From positions 4,712,001-4,776,000 of the forward strand of contig NZ_CP109104.1 in the NCBI RefSeq assembly GCF_035917675.1: a stretch of 64,000 nucleotides of DNA. The letters are read 5' to 3'. The notes under the pieces are model-generated. The model had not been told where the DNA came from and ran no database searches. It worked only from the letters and a program-made list of their open reading frames with translations. Position 1 is the stretch's first letter, and every line of letters starts with the position of its first letter. Positions 24,111 through 32,510 of the stretch are shown piece by piece. Source of the DNA: Streptomyces sp. NBC_01775 (GTDB lineage: Bacteria > Actinomycetota > Actinomycetes > Streptomycetales > Streptomycetaceae). Both the position numbers and the translations under genes were made by a program.

Positions 24111-25454
24111 TCACGTCCGTACCGCACCCGTGACAACCCAGCGTCCCGAGCGCGCGCGCAGCCACAGCGTGACCAGGCGGGTGGACATCATCAGCCCCGC
24201 CACCGTCCACCACAGCGTGGTGAGGCCCCCGCCGAGGGCCGGTACCAGCAGGGCGACGGGGGCGAAGACCGCGAGGGTGGCGAGCATGGCGGTGGCCAGG
24301 TACGGGCCGTCGCCGGCGCCCATCAGGACGCCGTCGAGCACGAAGACGACGCCCGCTATCGGCTGGGTCACGGCCACCACCAGCAGGACGGGTGTGAGCT
24401 GGTCGATCACGGACTGGTCCGAGGTGAACAGGGGCATGAACAGCGGGCGCACGAGGGCGACCAGCACACCCAGCACGACCCCCGAGGCCACCCCCCACCG
24501 GACCATCCGGCGGCACACGGCCCGGGCCTCCTTCTCGTCGCCGGCCCCCAGGTGGCGGCCGATGATGGCCTGGCCCGCTATGGCTATGGAGTCCAGCGCG
24601 AAGGCCAGCAGCGACCAGAGGGTGAGGGTTATCTGGTGGGCCGCGATGTCCGCGTCGCCGAGCCGGGCGGCGACCGCCGTGGCGATCATGAGGACGGCCC
24701 GCAGCGAGAGCGTACGTATCAGCAGCGGCACCCCGGCCCGGCCGCTGGCGCGGATCCCCGCCAGGTCGGGCCGTAGCGAGGCGCCGTGCCGCCGGGCGCC
24801 GCGTACGACGACGGTCAGGTAGACGGCGGCCATGGCCCACTGGGCGAGGACGGTGCCCCAGGCGGAGCCGGCGATGCCCAGGCCGAAGCCGTAGACGAGC
24901 AGCACGTTGAGCCCGGCGTTCGCGGTGAAGCCGCCGACGGCGACGTAGAGCGGGGTCCTGGTGTCCTGGAGGCCGCGCAGTACGCCCGTCGCGGCGAGGA
25001 CGACGAGCATGGCGGGGATGCCCAGGGTGCTGATCCGCAGATAGGTCACCCCGTAGGGCGCCGCGGTGGCCGAGGCACCGAAGGCGTCCAGGAGCGCGGG
25101 CGCTGTGGGCAGGACGGCGGCGATGACGAGCGCGCCGAGCAGGAGAGCGAGCCAGATGCCGTCCATGCCTTGGCGGAGCGCGGCGGGCAGGTCGTCGGCG
25201 CCGAGCCGCCGGGCGACGGCGGAGGTGGTGGCGTAGGCGAGGAAGACGAAGATGTTGACGCAGGTCTGGAGGAGCGGGGCGGCGACGCCGAGCCCCGCGA
25301 GCTGCGGGGTGCCGAGGTGGCCGACGATGGCGCTGTCGACCATCACGAAGAGGGGCTCCGCCACGAGTGCGCCGAAGGCCGGCAGAGCGAGCGCGATGAT
25401 CTCACGGTCGTGTCGGCGCACCTTGGTACGCGAGGTCATGGGGGCGGGGCTCAT
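24111..25454 (-). CDS. MATE family efflux transporter
   Basis: A 447-residue MATE (DinF/NorM-like) cation-coupled drug/metabolite exporter with 12 membrane segments. The first contains ALPAFGALVAEPLFVMVDSAIVG and the pseudo-repeat begins near the middle (LLIRTLSLRAVLMIATA). The substrate is unknown. The ATG at 25454 is preferred; ATG at 25439 and an upstream extension to 25490 are possible, since no ribosome site is clear at any of them. It is divergent from dnaB. Confidence 0.85.
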   Translation of the reverse strand: MSPAPMTSRTKVRRHDREIIALALPAFGALVAEPLFVMVDSAIVGHLGTPQLAGLGVAAPLLQTCVNIFVFLAYATTSAVARRLGADDLPAALRQGMDGIWLALLLGALVIAAVLPTAPALLDAFGASATAAPYGVTYLRISTLGIPAMLVVLAATGVLRGLQDTRTPLYVAVGGFTANAGLNVLLVYGFGLGIAGSAWGTVLAQWAMAAVYLTVVVRGARRHGASLRPDLAGIRASGRAGVPLLIRTLSLRAVLMIATAVAARLGDADIAAHQITLTLWSLLAFALDSIAIAGQAIIGRHLGAGDEKEARAVCRRMVRWGVASGVVLGVLVALVRPLFMPLFTSDQSVIDQLTPVLLVVAVTQPIAGVVFVLDGVLMGAGDGPYLATAMLATLAVFAPVALLVPALGGGLTTLWWTVAGLMMSTRLVTLWLRARSGRWVVTGAVRT

Positions 25455-25894
25455 AGGTTCGATCCAAACATCCACAAGTAATAAGCGCAAGCCCGCTCCG
25501 CCTCTTACTTGTCGGTGTACGGGGAAGGGGGGAACACCGTGCGTGACCCTCCTGGGGACAGAGCGCGGAAGTTTTTTCCCCGCACAGCCGGTGGACGACG
25601 AAAGGGCAGGTCACACGGGGTATATGTGGGGGCCACCTGAGTAATCCACAGCGCTGTCCCCCGACTCGTGCACAGCTTTCGGCGGCTTCTCCACAGGTTG
25701 GCAGCGACTGTCCACATCCCCCTGTGGATTACGTGATTGGCTGAACCATGGGAGCGCCCTACCGTGGACCAGCGCAGGCCTCCCGTTCCCCGTTTCTTCA
25801 CCGTCGCACCGACGCGCCGTAACCGGAGCCGGGCGAATCAATTGTCAGAGCAGTGCCGTAAGACTGTGCCGTAGGACGGGAGGAGGTGACGGGG
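25455..25894. other. MATE-dnaB divergent intergenic region
   Basis: 440 bp without a supportable gene. The part nearest dnaB holds four DnaA-box-like 9-mers (separate entry). A run of T residues followed by CCCC lies around 25570-25580. Short frames here have no family resemblance. Confidence 0.6.
25642..25731. promoter_or_regulatory. Cluster of four DnaA-box-like sequences upstream of dnaB
   Basis: TAATCCACA (25642-25650, +), TTCTCCACA (25687-25695, +), CTGTCCACA (25708-25716, +) and TAATCCACA on the minus strand (25723-25731). Each keeps the TCCACA core and differs from the Streptomyces-preferred TTGTCCACA at one to three positions. They lie 160-250 bp upstream of dnaB. Binding by DnaA is inferred from sequence only. 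Confidence 0.6.
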
Positions 25895-27430
25895 GTGACT
25901 CAGCAGCCCGAACATGTCGAGGATCCCTGGGTCGCTGACCTCTCCTTCGAGGAGAGCTTTCCCGTCGCACACCAACGGGGCCCCGGGTCCGGGCAGAACG
26001 GCCCGAACGGCTCGAACGGGCAGCGGCGCTCCGGCGGTTCCGGGGGCGGCGGCCGGGGCGGGTTCGCGGAGCAGCACGAGCGCGGCTCCGAAGGCCCCGC
26101 CGGAGGGTTCGAGCGGGTGCCTCCGCAGGACCTGGAGGCGGAGAAGTCCGTCCTCGGCGGCATGCTGCTGTCCAAGGACGCCATCGCCGACGTCGTCGAG
26201 GTCCTCAAGGGCAACGACTTCTACCGCCCCGCGCACGAGACCGTCTACCAGGCGATCCTCGACCTGTACGCCAAGGGCGAGCCCGCCGACCCCATCACCG
26301 TCACCGCCGAGCTGACCCGCCGCGGCGAGGTCGCCCGCGTCGGCGGCCCCGGCTACGTCCAGTCGCTGGTCCAGGCCGTCCCCACCGCGGCCAACGCGGA
26401 GTACTACGCGGAGATCGTCCACGAGCGCGCCATCCTGCGCCGCCTGGTCGAGGCGGGCACCCGCATCACACAGATGGGTTACGCCGCAGACGGCGACGTC
26501 GACGACATCGTCAACAGCGCCCAGTCCGAGATCTACGCCGTCACCGAGCAGCGCACCTCCGAGGACTACCTCCCGCTCGGCGACATCATGGAAGGCGCCC
26601 TCGACGAGATCGAGGCCATCGGCTCCCGCAGCGGCCAGATGACCGGCGTCCCCACTGGCTTCACCGACCTCGACTCCCTCACCAACGGCCTCCACCCGGG
26701 CCAGATGATCGTCATCGCGGCGCGGCCTGCCATGGGAAAGTCGACACTGGCCTTGGACTTCGCCCGCGCCTGCTCCATCAAGCACGCGATGCCGAGTGTG
26801 ATCTTCTCGCTGGAGATGGGGCGCAACGAGATCGCGATGAGGCTGCTGTCCGCCGAGGCGCGGGTGGCGCTGCACCACATGCGGTCCGGGTCCATGACGG
26901 ACGAGGACTGGACGAGGCTGGCCCGGCAGATGCCGGGGGTCACCGAGGCGCCGCTCTACATCGACGACTCGCCGAACCTGTCGATGATGGAGATCCGCGC
27001 CAAGTGCCGCCGCCTCAAGCAGCGCAACGACCTCCAGCTGATCGTCATCGACTACCTCCAGCTCATGCAGACCGGCGGCTCCCGGCGGCCCGAGAGCCGG
27101 CAGCAGGAGGTCTCGGAGATGTCCCGTAACCTCAAGCTCCTCGCGAAGGAGCTGGAGGTCCCGGTCATCGCGCTCTCCCAGCTCAACCGTGGTCCCGAGC
27201 AGCGCACCGACAAGAAGCCCATGGTCTCCGACCTGCGCGAATCCGGTTCGATCGAGCAGGACGCGGACATGGTGATCCTGCTGCACCGCGAGGACGCGTA
27301 CGAGAAGGAATCACCGCGCGCCGGTGAGGCGGACCTGATCGTGGCCAAGCACCGTAACGGACCGACGGCGACGATCACGGTCGCCTTCCAGGGCCACTAC
27401 TCGCGCTTCGTGGACATGGCGCAGACGTAG
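25895..27430 (+). CDS. dnaB: Replicative DNA helicase DnaB
   Basis: A 511-residue hexameric helicase that opens the replication fork and loads with primase. A Gly/Asn-rich N-terminal extension (1-70) precedes the DnaB N-domain ([17 protein letters not shown]). The RecA-like motor carries ARPAMGKST (Walker A, about 275-285), [12 protein letters not shown] (Walker B) and [10 protein letters not shown] (the arginine-finger region is further on, at HREDAY/KHRNGPT). The GTG at 25895 fits the GGGAGGAGGTG ribosome site at proper spacing; the GTG at 25886 overlaps that site itself and is less likely. No intein interrupts it. Confidence 0.96.
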   Translation: MTQQPEHVEDPWVADLSFEESFPVAHQRGPGSGQNGPNGSNGQRRSGGSGGGGRGGFAEQHERGSEGPAGGFERVPPQDLEAEKSVLGGMLLSKDAIADVVEVLKGNDFYRPAHETVYQAILDLYAKGEPADPITVTAELTRRGEVARVGGPGYVQSLVQAVPTAANAEYYAEIVHERAILRRLVEAGTRITQMGYAADGDVDDIVNSAQSEIYAVTEQRTSEDYLPLGDIMEGALDEIEAIGSRSGQMTGVPTGFTDLDSLTNGLHPGQMIVIAARPAMGKSTLALDFARACSIKHAMPSVIFSLEMGRNEIAMRLLSAEARVALHHMRSGSMTDEDWTRLARQMPGVTEAPLYIDDSPNLSMMEIRAKCRRLKQRNDLQLIVIDYLQLMQTGGSRRPESRQQEVSEMSRNLKLLAKELEVPVIALSQLNRGPEQRTDKKPMVSDLRESGSIEQDADMVILLHREDAYEKESPRAGEADLIVAKHRNGPTATITVAFQGHYSRFVDMAQT

Positions 27431-27440
27431 GCGCCGTTGT

Positions 27441-27554
27441 AGGTTCTCAGATTTCGTGTCGGATTCTCAGGACCTCGAACACGTCGCACAGGAACTCAAC
27501 GGCCGCCCACGCAAGACGCTCGGCTGGAAGACACCAGCCGAGCGTCTTGCGTGA
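27441..27554 (+). pseudogene. IS30-family transposase C-terminal remnant
   Basis: In one frame, ending at TGA 27552-27554, the sequence reads [19 protein letters not shown] then KTPAERLA. This is the characteristic end of the IS30-type integrase core. No start, catalytic triad or terminal repeats remain, and homology fades upstream of about 27460, so this is a short relic beginning within tens of bases of the dnaB stop. Confidence 0.8.
27508..27553 (+). terminator. Perfect 20-bp-arm hairpin in the IS30 remnant, likely dnaB terminator
   Basis: Arms 27508-27527 and 27534-27553 are perfectly complementary over 20 bp with the loop AAGACA. The hairpin spans the [14 protein letters not shown] codons of the relic and lies 78 bp after the dnaB stop, so the transposon fragment may have been co-opted as terminator. 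Confidence 0.7.
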
Positions 27555-27611
27555 TCTACTCACCACCTGGACCAGGCGGTGTTGCGGCGGCCACCGGAAT
27601 CCAGGCTTCAC

Positions 27612-27636
27612 CGGGGCCGGAGGGGCCGCCTTCGTG
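27612..27636 (+). repeat. 25-nt repeat, left copy of an inverted pair
   Basis: Begins CGGGGCCGGAGG and ends CCTTCGTG; the exact reverse complement lies at 28572-28596. The pair brackets the first secreted-protein gene. Confidence 0.85.
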
Positions 27637-27738
27637 CTGTGCGGGGGCGGTGGAGGAGCCGCCGTTCGACGTTCACGCCGCGGAACGTCCACTGCTTCAG
27701 GGCCGAAGAGATCCCGGCCGGTCTGTGCCGAGGAGTTC

Positions 27739-28047
27739 TCAGCATCCCATCGTGGAGAACCCGTTCTTCGTGGAAGCCTGAGCAGCCGTGCTGTTCGGAG
27801 TGGGCGGCCCGCACGGCTGGTCCTCGTCGATGTGGAGTGTCCAGCTACCGTCGCCGTTTTCCACGCAGTGGAACTTCTTGATGAACTCCGCGCCCTTGCC
27901 TGTCGATTGGCAGGCCGACCAGCTCCCATACTTGCCGTAGTCGTACCCGGCCTGGGCGGTCGGGGCGGCCTGGGCGGCCTGGGTGGCGACGCCTGAGAAG
28001 GCCAGGAGGCTTACGGCGGCGACTGCTGCGCGCTGGAACTTGCGCAT
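27739..28047 (-). CDS. Small secreted protein A (102 aa), four cysteines
   Basis: A 102-residue exported protein. The signal peptide is MRKFQRAAVAAVSLLAFSG up to AQA (about 1-27). The mature part starts near APTAQAGYDYG and has WSACQ, FHC, QPC and a C-terminal MGC, suggesting two disulfides. There is no known domain. ATG at 28047 with a GAGGGGAA ribosome site. Its paralogue at 28738-28983 shares signal peptide and upstream sequence, pointing to tandem duplication. Secreted function unknown. Confidence 0.75.
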   Translation of the reverse strand: MRKFQRAAVAAVSLLAFSGVATQAAQAAPTAQAGYDYGKYGSWSACQSTGKGAEFIKKFHCVENGDGSWTLHIDEDQPCGPPTPNSTAAQASTKNGFSTMGC

Positions 28048-28571
28048 GTATTCCCCTCTTCACGTGCATAGGTGCGGTGCGCGTGCACGCCTGGACGGCA
28101 TGCGGGCCCGGTTGTCACCGAGCGCGGGTGGACCGGCCGGCTCAGCGGTCGGCCGGAGTCGTGTCCGGCCGCGGCGAAGCACCGCGTCGCACTTCAAGAT
28201 CTTTTTCGGTCACCTGAACCCCACCACACGTTCGGATGACGCTTCAAGGGCTCAAGATCCTCCGTTACGGGACTATCACACGCTGGCCGGAGTCCTCGCT
28301 TTGCCCGGCCCCTCCGACTGGCACGGCCCCGACCCCCTACTGAGGAACTGACACGTCCCTGGGACAACAACTCAGCGACACGACCTGAGACCACGAGAAG
28401 AACCGCGGCCTCGCACGACATCTCCGGCGGCACCAACGTGCGATCGGGGCCCCGTTGAGGCCCGGCGCGGTGCCGGTGACGTGGGGGAGCGCGGTGTCCA
28501 GGCTCTCGACGTGCGTGCCGTGGCCGTCGGCCCACCGTCCGGCCATCGCCGTCACCGCCGGCACCGAGCAA

Positions 28572-28596
28572 CACGAAGGCGGCCCCTCCGGCCCCG
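28572..28596 (-). repeat. 25-nt repeat, right copy of an inverted pair
   Basis: Exact reverse complement of 27612-27636. A related 14-nt piece, CGAAGGCGGCCCCT, recurs at 29329-29342. Confidence 0.85.
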
Positions 28597-28623
28597 CGCA
28601 GGGGACAGAGGAGCCGCCTTCGT
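28573..28623 (-). terminator. Hairpin downstream of secreted protein B gene
   Basis: ACGAAGGCGGC pairs with GCCGCCTTCGT (11 bp), continued after one mismatch by CCTC/GAGG. It lies about 115 bp beyond the stop of gene B. Confidence 0.55.
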
Positions 28624-28737
28624 CCGTCACGTCGACGGAACGTCCGGTGCGGGTGCGGCGTCCGGTTCTCCGATGCGCGCGCGGCCTAGGAGACCGTGGC
28701 CTTGGGGGAGAGGGCCGGAGGTGACCCGCCTCGTGAC

Positions 28738-28983
28738 TCAGTCCCGGTAGAAGACCAGCATGGTGCCCGGGCTCTGGGGATCGCGTTCGCAGTGGACGAT
28801 CGTGACGTGGTGGCCCGCTCCCTCGTCCATCTCCCGTTGGGTCTCCTTGGTGAAGCAGTCCGTCGCGGCGTCGCCCTGCATTTCAGCAAAAGGGAGGTCG
28901 GCGGCCTGGGCGGCTCCGGCGGCCAGGCCGGAGAAGGCCAGGATGCTGGCGACGGCGACTGCTGTGCGCTGGAACTTGCGCAT
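28738..28983 (-). CDS. Small secreted protein B (81 aa), paralogue of A
   Basis: An 81-residue exported protein with the signal peptide MRKFQRTAVAVASILAFSG ending AQA, nearly identical in plan to protein A. The mature part (about 55 aa, ADLPFAEMQGDAATDCF...) is different in sequence and has only two cysteines (TDCF, VHCE). ATG at 28983 with a GGAGAGA ribosome site. The signal peptide and 5' flank are conserved while the mature part has diverged. Function unknown. Confidence 0.72.
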   Translation of the reverse strand: MRKFQRTAVAVASILAFSGLAAGAAQAADLPFAEMQGDAATDCFTKETQREMDEGAGHHVTIVHCERDPQSPGTMLVFYRD

Positions 28984-29481
28984 GTTTTCTCTCCTCTACG
29001 TGCGTACGTGCAATGGTGCGTGCGCGCCTCTGCGGCGCACGGGCCCGCTACTCGCGGCGGGCGGCTGGTCGGGCCGGCCCCGCGGTCGGCCGGAGTCGCG
29101 TCCGGCCGTGGCGAAGCGTCGCGCTGCGCTTCGAGTTCCTCTCGGGCACTGAGCAGTCGATCACACGAACGGGGGAACTCCAAGTGCTCGCGGTCCCTGC
29201 TACACGGCTACAACAGACCATCCGGAGTCGATTCCCGGCGTGCCGGCGTGCCGGCGTGAGGCCGAAGCGGAACCCTCCCGGCTGCTCCGGGAGTTCAGAG
29301 GTCGGTCTCCGCCCACACCGTCTGGCCCGAAGGCGGCCCCTGCTGACGGCCCGTCCCTACGCCTCGCCGTGCCGGCAGGGAATGTGACCGCCATCACAGA
29401 CGCTGTTGGTCGAGAACATCGCGCCGGCTCCGTCCCAGGGGCAGGAGCGGCCACGACGGGCCGCGTGACACGGGAGACATG
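28984..29481. other. 498-bp intergenic region before the VOC gene
   Basis: Contains the gene B leader. The segment around 29085-29130 closely matches 28145-28192 upstream of gene A (both include GGTCGGCCGGAGTCG). The remainder (29150-29470) shows only a 14-nt echo of the 25-nt repeat at 29329. No gene is supportable. Confidence 0.55.
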
Positions 29482-29919
29482 ATGATTCACCGGATGGATC
29501 ACGTCGGCGTTGTGGTCGAGGATCTCGCGGCTGCTGTCGCGTTCTTCGTCGAACTCGGCCTGGAGCTGGAGGGCGAGGCAGCGGTCGAGGGGGAATGGGC
29601 GGACCAGCTCATCGGGCTGGACGGCGTCCGAGCGGACCTCGCCGTCGTGCGGACCCCGGACGGCCACGGCCGGGTCGAGCTGTCGACGTTCCACACGCCG
29701 GTGGCCACCAGCACCGCGCCGAGGGCGCCGATGAACACCCCGGGCATCCCTCGCCTCACGTTCGTCGTCGACGCCGTCGACGACGTCCTCGGCCGTCTGC
29801 GCGCCCATGGCGCCGAACTCGTGGGTGAGGTGGCGCAGTACGGGGACATCTGCCGGTACTGCTATGTCCGCGGCCCCGCCGGCGTCGTGATCGGGCTGGT
29901 CGAGGAGCTCAAGAACTGA
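29482..29919 (+). CDS. VOC family (glyoxalase/dioxygenase fold) protein
   Basis: A 145-residue protein with two beta-alpha-beta-beta-beta modules of the vicinal oxygen chelate superfamily. It begins IHRMDHVGVVVEDLAAAVAFF with the metal-ligand-type His, and a second module follows from about residue 80 (IPRLTFVVDAVDDVLGRL) to the terminal Glu of GLVEEL. The substrate cannot be inferred. The second of two adjacent ATG codons (29482) is favoured because GGGAG lies 5 bp before it. It is followed by the F420-type oxidoreductase gene after a 5-copy repeat. Confidence 0.82.
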   Translation: MIHRMDHVGVVVEDLAAAVAFFVELGLELEGEAAVEGEWADQLIGLDGVRADLAVVRTPDGHGRVELSTFHTPVATSTAPRAPMNTPGIPRLTFVVDAVDDVLGRLRAHGAELVGEVAQYGDICRYCYVRGPAGVVIGLVEELKN

Positions 29920-29939
29920 AGCAGATCGCCAGTCAGCAC

Positions 29940-30004
29940 GTTCCGTACCAGATTTCCGTTCCGGACTTCCGTACCAGATTTCCGTTCCAGATTTCCGTTC
30001 CAGA
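29940..30004. repeat. Five 13-bp tandem repeats upstream of the F420-type reductase gene
   Basis: Unit TTTCCGT(T/A)CC(A/G)GA repeated five times with few changes; the last two copies are identical. The array ends 14 bp before the start codon at 30019 and abuts the AAGGA ribosome site. Confidence 0.9.
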
Positions 30005-30018
30005 AAGGACCGTCCGTC

Positions 30019-30465
30019 ATGGCTGTCGCCGATGACCTCGACCGCGCCACCGACTCGCAGTGGGACTGGGTCGCTGAGCAGACTCGTACGTATCTGGCCT
30101 CGGGTGGCACCGAGGGGCACGAGTCGAACGGCGTCCACACGCTCGTGCTCGCCACGACCGGACGCAGGAGCGGCATTCCGCGCCGCACATGCCTGATCTA
30201 CGGCACCGCGGGCGAGGACTTCGTCGTCGTCGCCTCCAAAGGTGGCGCCGACGAGGATCCGGCGTGGTTCAAGAACCTCCAGGCGGACCCGAGCGTCGGG
30301 GTGCAGGTCGGCGGCCGTCGGTTCACCGCTCGCGCCCGGGTCGCGTCCCCGGCCGAACGTGAGCCCCTCTGGCTCCAGATGGCGCGCATCTTCCCGCTGT
30401 ACGACGAGTACGCACAGAAGACCGACCGCGAAATCCCGATCGTCCTGCTCACCCCGCAGGACTGA
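30019..30465 (+). CDS. Nitroreductase family deazaflavin (F420)-dependent oxidoreductase
   Basis: A 148-residue protein of the DUF385/Ddn split-barrel family, which uses coenzyme F420H2 to reduce varied substrates. Visible are the family core TLVLATTGRRSGIPRRTCLI, the glycine turn VVVASKGGADEDPAWFKNL, and PLYDEYAQKTDREIPIVLL. The ATG at 30019 is preceded by AAAGGA directly after the repeat array. The substrate is unknown; the adjacent VOC gene suggests a small detoxification or tailoring pair. Confidence 0.85.
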   Translation: MAVADDLDRATDSQWDWVAEQTRTYLASGGTEGHESNGVHTLVLATTGRRSGIPRRTCLIYGTAGEDFVVVASKGGADEDPAWFKNLQADPSVGVQVGGRRFTARARVASPAEREPLWLQMARIFPLYDEYAQKTDREIPIVLLTPQD

Positions 30466-30534
30466 GCAGGACAACTGCCCCGGCGGACCGGTATCCCAGG
30501 TGCCGCTGAAGAAATGCCACGCAGTTCAGCGTGC

Positions 30535-31104
30535 TCATTCTCCTGGGCGATGGCGGGCGCGAGTGCGGGTGTACCAGGCGAGGCGCAGTTCGTGATGGAG
30601 GCGGGCGAGTTCGCGGGGGGCGTTCGCGGGGGCCTGGTGGAAGACCTTGCCGTAGCGGGTGCGGTCGCCGGGCGGGGGGACTTCTTCGCTGCCGCGGTTC
30701 ATGAAGCCGTGGAGGAAGGACGGTATCCAGCGGGCGGTGTCGTCGTGGAGGCGGAGGGCTATGCGCCAGCGGCCGGAGCTGGACCCGCCGGTGCGCAGAG
30801 CCAGTTCGACCTCGGCGATGTCCTGCCAGGGGACCTGGCGGGTACGGAAGAAGCCGACAACGGTGACACCCGCGGGGCGCAGGACGACGCCCCGCAGCGC
30901 GGCTCGTACGCAGAGTACGGCCAGGAGGACGATGAAGGCGTAGTTGGCGTATTCCTCCGGGCCGGGGGCGGGGGGATCGGGCCGGAAGGTGGTGCCCACG
31001 ATGTCTGTCCAGACCATGATCCCCAGCATCAGCAAGGCGCATCCGCAGGCCACCCACCACACCGCGCTGCGCCACCGGTGCCGCAGCGCCAGCTTGTCCC
31101 TCAT
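30535..31104 (-). CDS. Membrane protein with PH-like (bPH) domain
   Basis: A 189-residue protein with two N-terminal membrane segments (about 12-30 and 47-66). A soluble domain follows beginning RPAGVTVVGFFRTRQVPWQDIAEVEL, the pattern of bacterial PH-domain membrane proteins, then a basic tail. ATG at 31104 with a GGGGGGAG ribosome site. Convergent with the reductase gene. Function unknown. Confidence 0.75.
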   Translation of the reverse strand: MRDKLALRHRWRSAVWWVACGCALLMLGIMVWTDIVGTTFRPDPPAPGPEEYANYAFIVLLAVLCVRAALRGVVLRPAGVTVVGFFRTRQVPWQDIAEVELALRTGGSSSGRWRIALRLHDDTARWIPSFLHGFMNRGSEEVPPPGDRTRYGKVFHQAPANAPRELARLHHELRLAWYTRTRARHRPGE

Positions 31105-31300
31105 GCGTGCTCCCCCCGCGCGTATCCGTATCCCTGTTCCCTGCGCGCAAGGACCATCTTGCACCTGGGGCTTACGGACCTTCGAGCGATGAGCGTGGCT
31201 GAGGAAACGACCCCCCCTGCGACGGCCGGCGGGCGGTGTCCTACGGGCCGCTGCCCGAGCACTGGGGCCCGCGGCCCCGCCGGCGCCGTACCCGGCCTCC

Positions 31301-32371
31301 TCAGTGCTGGTAGCCGGGGTAGGTGAGGTAGCCGGTGTCGCCGCCCTGGTACCACGTGGCGAGGTCCTCGGCACTCAGGGGGAGCCCGGCGCGGAAGCGT
31401 TCGACCAGGTCGGGGTTGGCGAGGTAGGCGCGGCCGTAGCTGATCAGGTCGGCGCCCTGGGTGAGCCAGCGTTCGCCGTCCGTCCGGTCCGCGCGGTGGT
31501 CGCCGCCCGGCACCGACGGGTTGACGATGAAGGCGCCGGGCCACGCCTTGCGCAGGGCGATGAGTGTCTCGTCCTCGACGGTCGCCAGGGCGTGGATGTA
31601 GGCGAGGCCCAGCGGGGCCAGGGCCTCGAACAGGGCGGTGTAGAGGCCGGGGACGTCGTCCTCGACCACGTCCCACACGGGGCCGCCAGGGGAGACGCGG
31701 AGGCCGACGCGGTCGGCGCCGATGGCAGCGGCGCAGGCCTCGGCCACCTCCACGGCGAAGCGGATGCGGCCGGTGAGGGAGCCGCCGTAGACGTCGGTGC
31801 GCCGGTTGACGTTGGAAGAGAGGAACTGCTGTATGAAGTAGCCGTTCGCACCGTGCAGTTCGATGCCGTCGAAGCCCGCGTCGACCGCGCGCCGCGCCGC
31901 GTCGGCGAACACCCGCACCTCGTCGGCGACCTCCGCGGTCGTCAGCGCGCGGGGGACGGGCGCGGGCAGCCGCCCCTTGGGCCCGGTGAACAGTTCGGCC
32001 TGGAGGGCGACCGCGGACGGGGCGACCGGATGGTGGCCGACGACCTCGGGATGGCCGACCCGCCCGCCGTGCATGAGCTGGGCGAAGATCCGCCCGCCGT
32101 TGCTGTGGACCGCCGAGGTCACCGGGCGCCAGGCGGCGACCTGTGCGTCGGTGTGCAGCCCGGGGGTGGAGGGGTTGGACTGGCCCAGCAGACTCGGCTG
32201 CACCCCTTCGCTGACGATCAGTCCGGCGGTGGCGCGCTGCGCGTAGTAGGTGGCCATCGAGGGGGTGGGCAGGCCGTCCGACGTGGCCCGGCCGCGGCTC
32301 ATGGGGGCCATCACAAGACGGTTGGGCAGCCGGAGGCCGCCGAGTGTGAAGCTGTCGAACAGGCTGGTCAT
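31301..32371 (-). CDS. Old yellow enzyme-type alkene reductase (NADH:flavin oxidoreductase)
   Basis: A 356-residue FMN TIM-barrel enzyme that reduces activated C=C bonds with NAD(P)H. Landmarks: LPNRLVMAPMSRGRA at the N-terminus, ELHGANGYFIQQFLS and NVNRRTDVYGGS in the barrel, and ISYGRAYLANPDLVERF at the FMN phosphate site. Full length for the NemA/XenB group. ATG at 32371 with AAGGA upstream. A MerR-type promoter drives it, divergent from the merR gene. Confidence 0.92.
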   Translation of the reverse strand: MTSLFDSFTLGGLRLPNRLVMAPMSRGRATSDGLPTPSMATYYAQRATAGLIVSEGVQPSLLGQSNPSTPGLHTDAQVAAWRPVTSAVHSNGGRIFAQLMHGGRVGHPEVVGHHPVAPSAVALQAELFTGPKGRLPAPVPRALTTAEVADEVRVFADAARRAVDAGFDGIELHGANGYFIQQFLSSNVNRRTDVYGGSLTGRIRFAVEVAEACAAAIGADRVGLRVSPGGPVWDVVEDDVPGLYTALFEALAPLGLAYIHALATVEDETLIALRKAWPGAFIVNPSVPGGDHRADRTDGERWLTQGADLISYGRAYLANPDLVERFRAGLPLSAEDLATWYQGGDTGYLTYPGYQH

Positions 32372-32451
32372 GGCTGTTCCTTCGCATGAGGCAGGGGCTG
32401 GGGCACGCGTCGGGGGCCACTTCGGCGGCGTGCTCCGGGCGTGCGTTCGCT

Positions 32452-32483
32452 ACGCTAAAACCTCACGTTGACGTAAGAGGCAA
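32452..32483 (-). promoter_or_regulatory. MerR-type promoter of the alkene reductase gene
   Basis: On the minus strand TTGCCT (-35, complement of 32478-32483) and TAGCGT (-10, complement of 32452-32457) are 20 bp apart. That overlong spacer is typical of MerR-activated promoters. An imperfect dyad with CCTC/GAGG ends (32461-32480) fills it. It lies 28 bp upstream of the merR start codon on the other strand. Confidence 0.65.
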
Positions 32484-32510
32484 GAGCGATCCGGGACCCA
32501 GGGAGAAACG

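Larger units (their letters stand above)
28048..28737. other. 690-bp gap between the two secreted-protein genes
   Basis: Holds the leader/promoter region of gene A (28048-28200), which is similar to that of gene B (29000-29150). It also holds a stretch without features (28200-28560), the second copy of the 25-nt repeat and the hairpin after gene B. Frames present here (for example 28194-28574 minus) lack start context and family resemblance and are not called. Confidence 0.55.

Noticed and set aside
28194..28574. 126-codon minus-strand frame between the secreted-protein genes
   Set aside because: Arg-rich, no ribosome site, no signal peptide or family match, and overlaps repeat/terminator-like DNA.
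29940..30004. CRISPR-like array
   Set aside because: Units are directly adjacent with no spacers and only 13 bp long; no cas genes.
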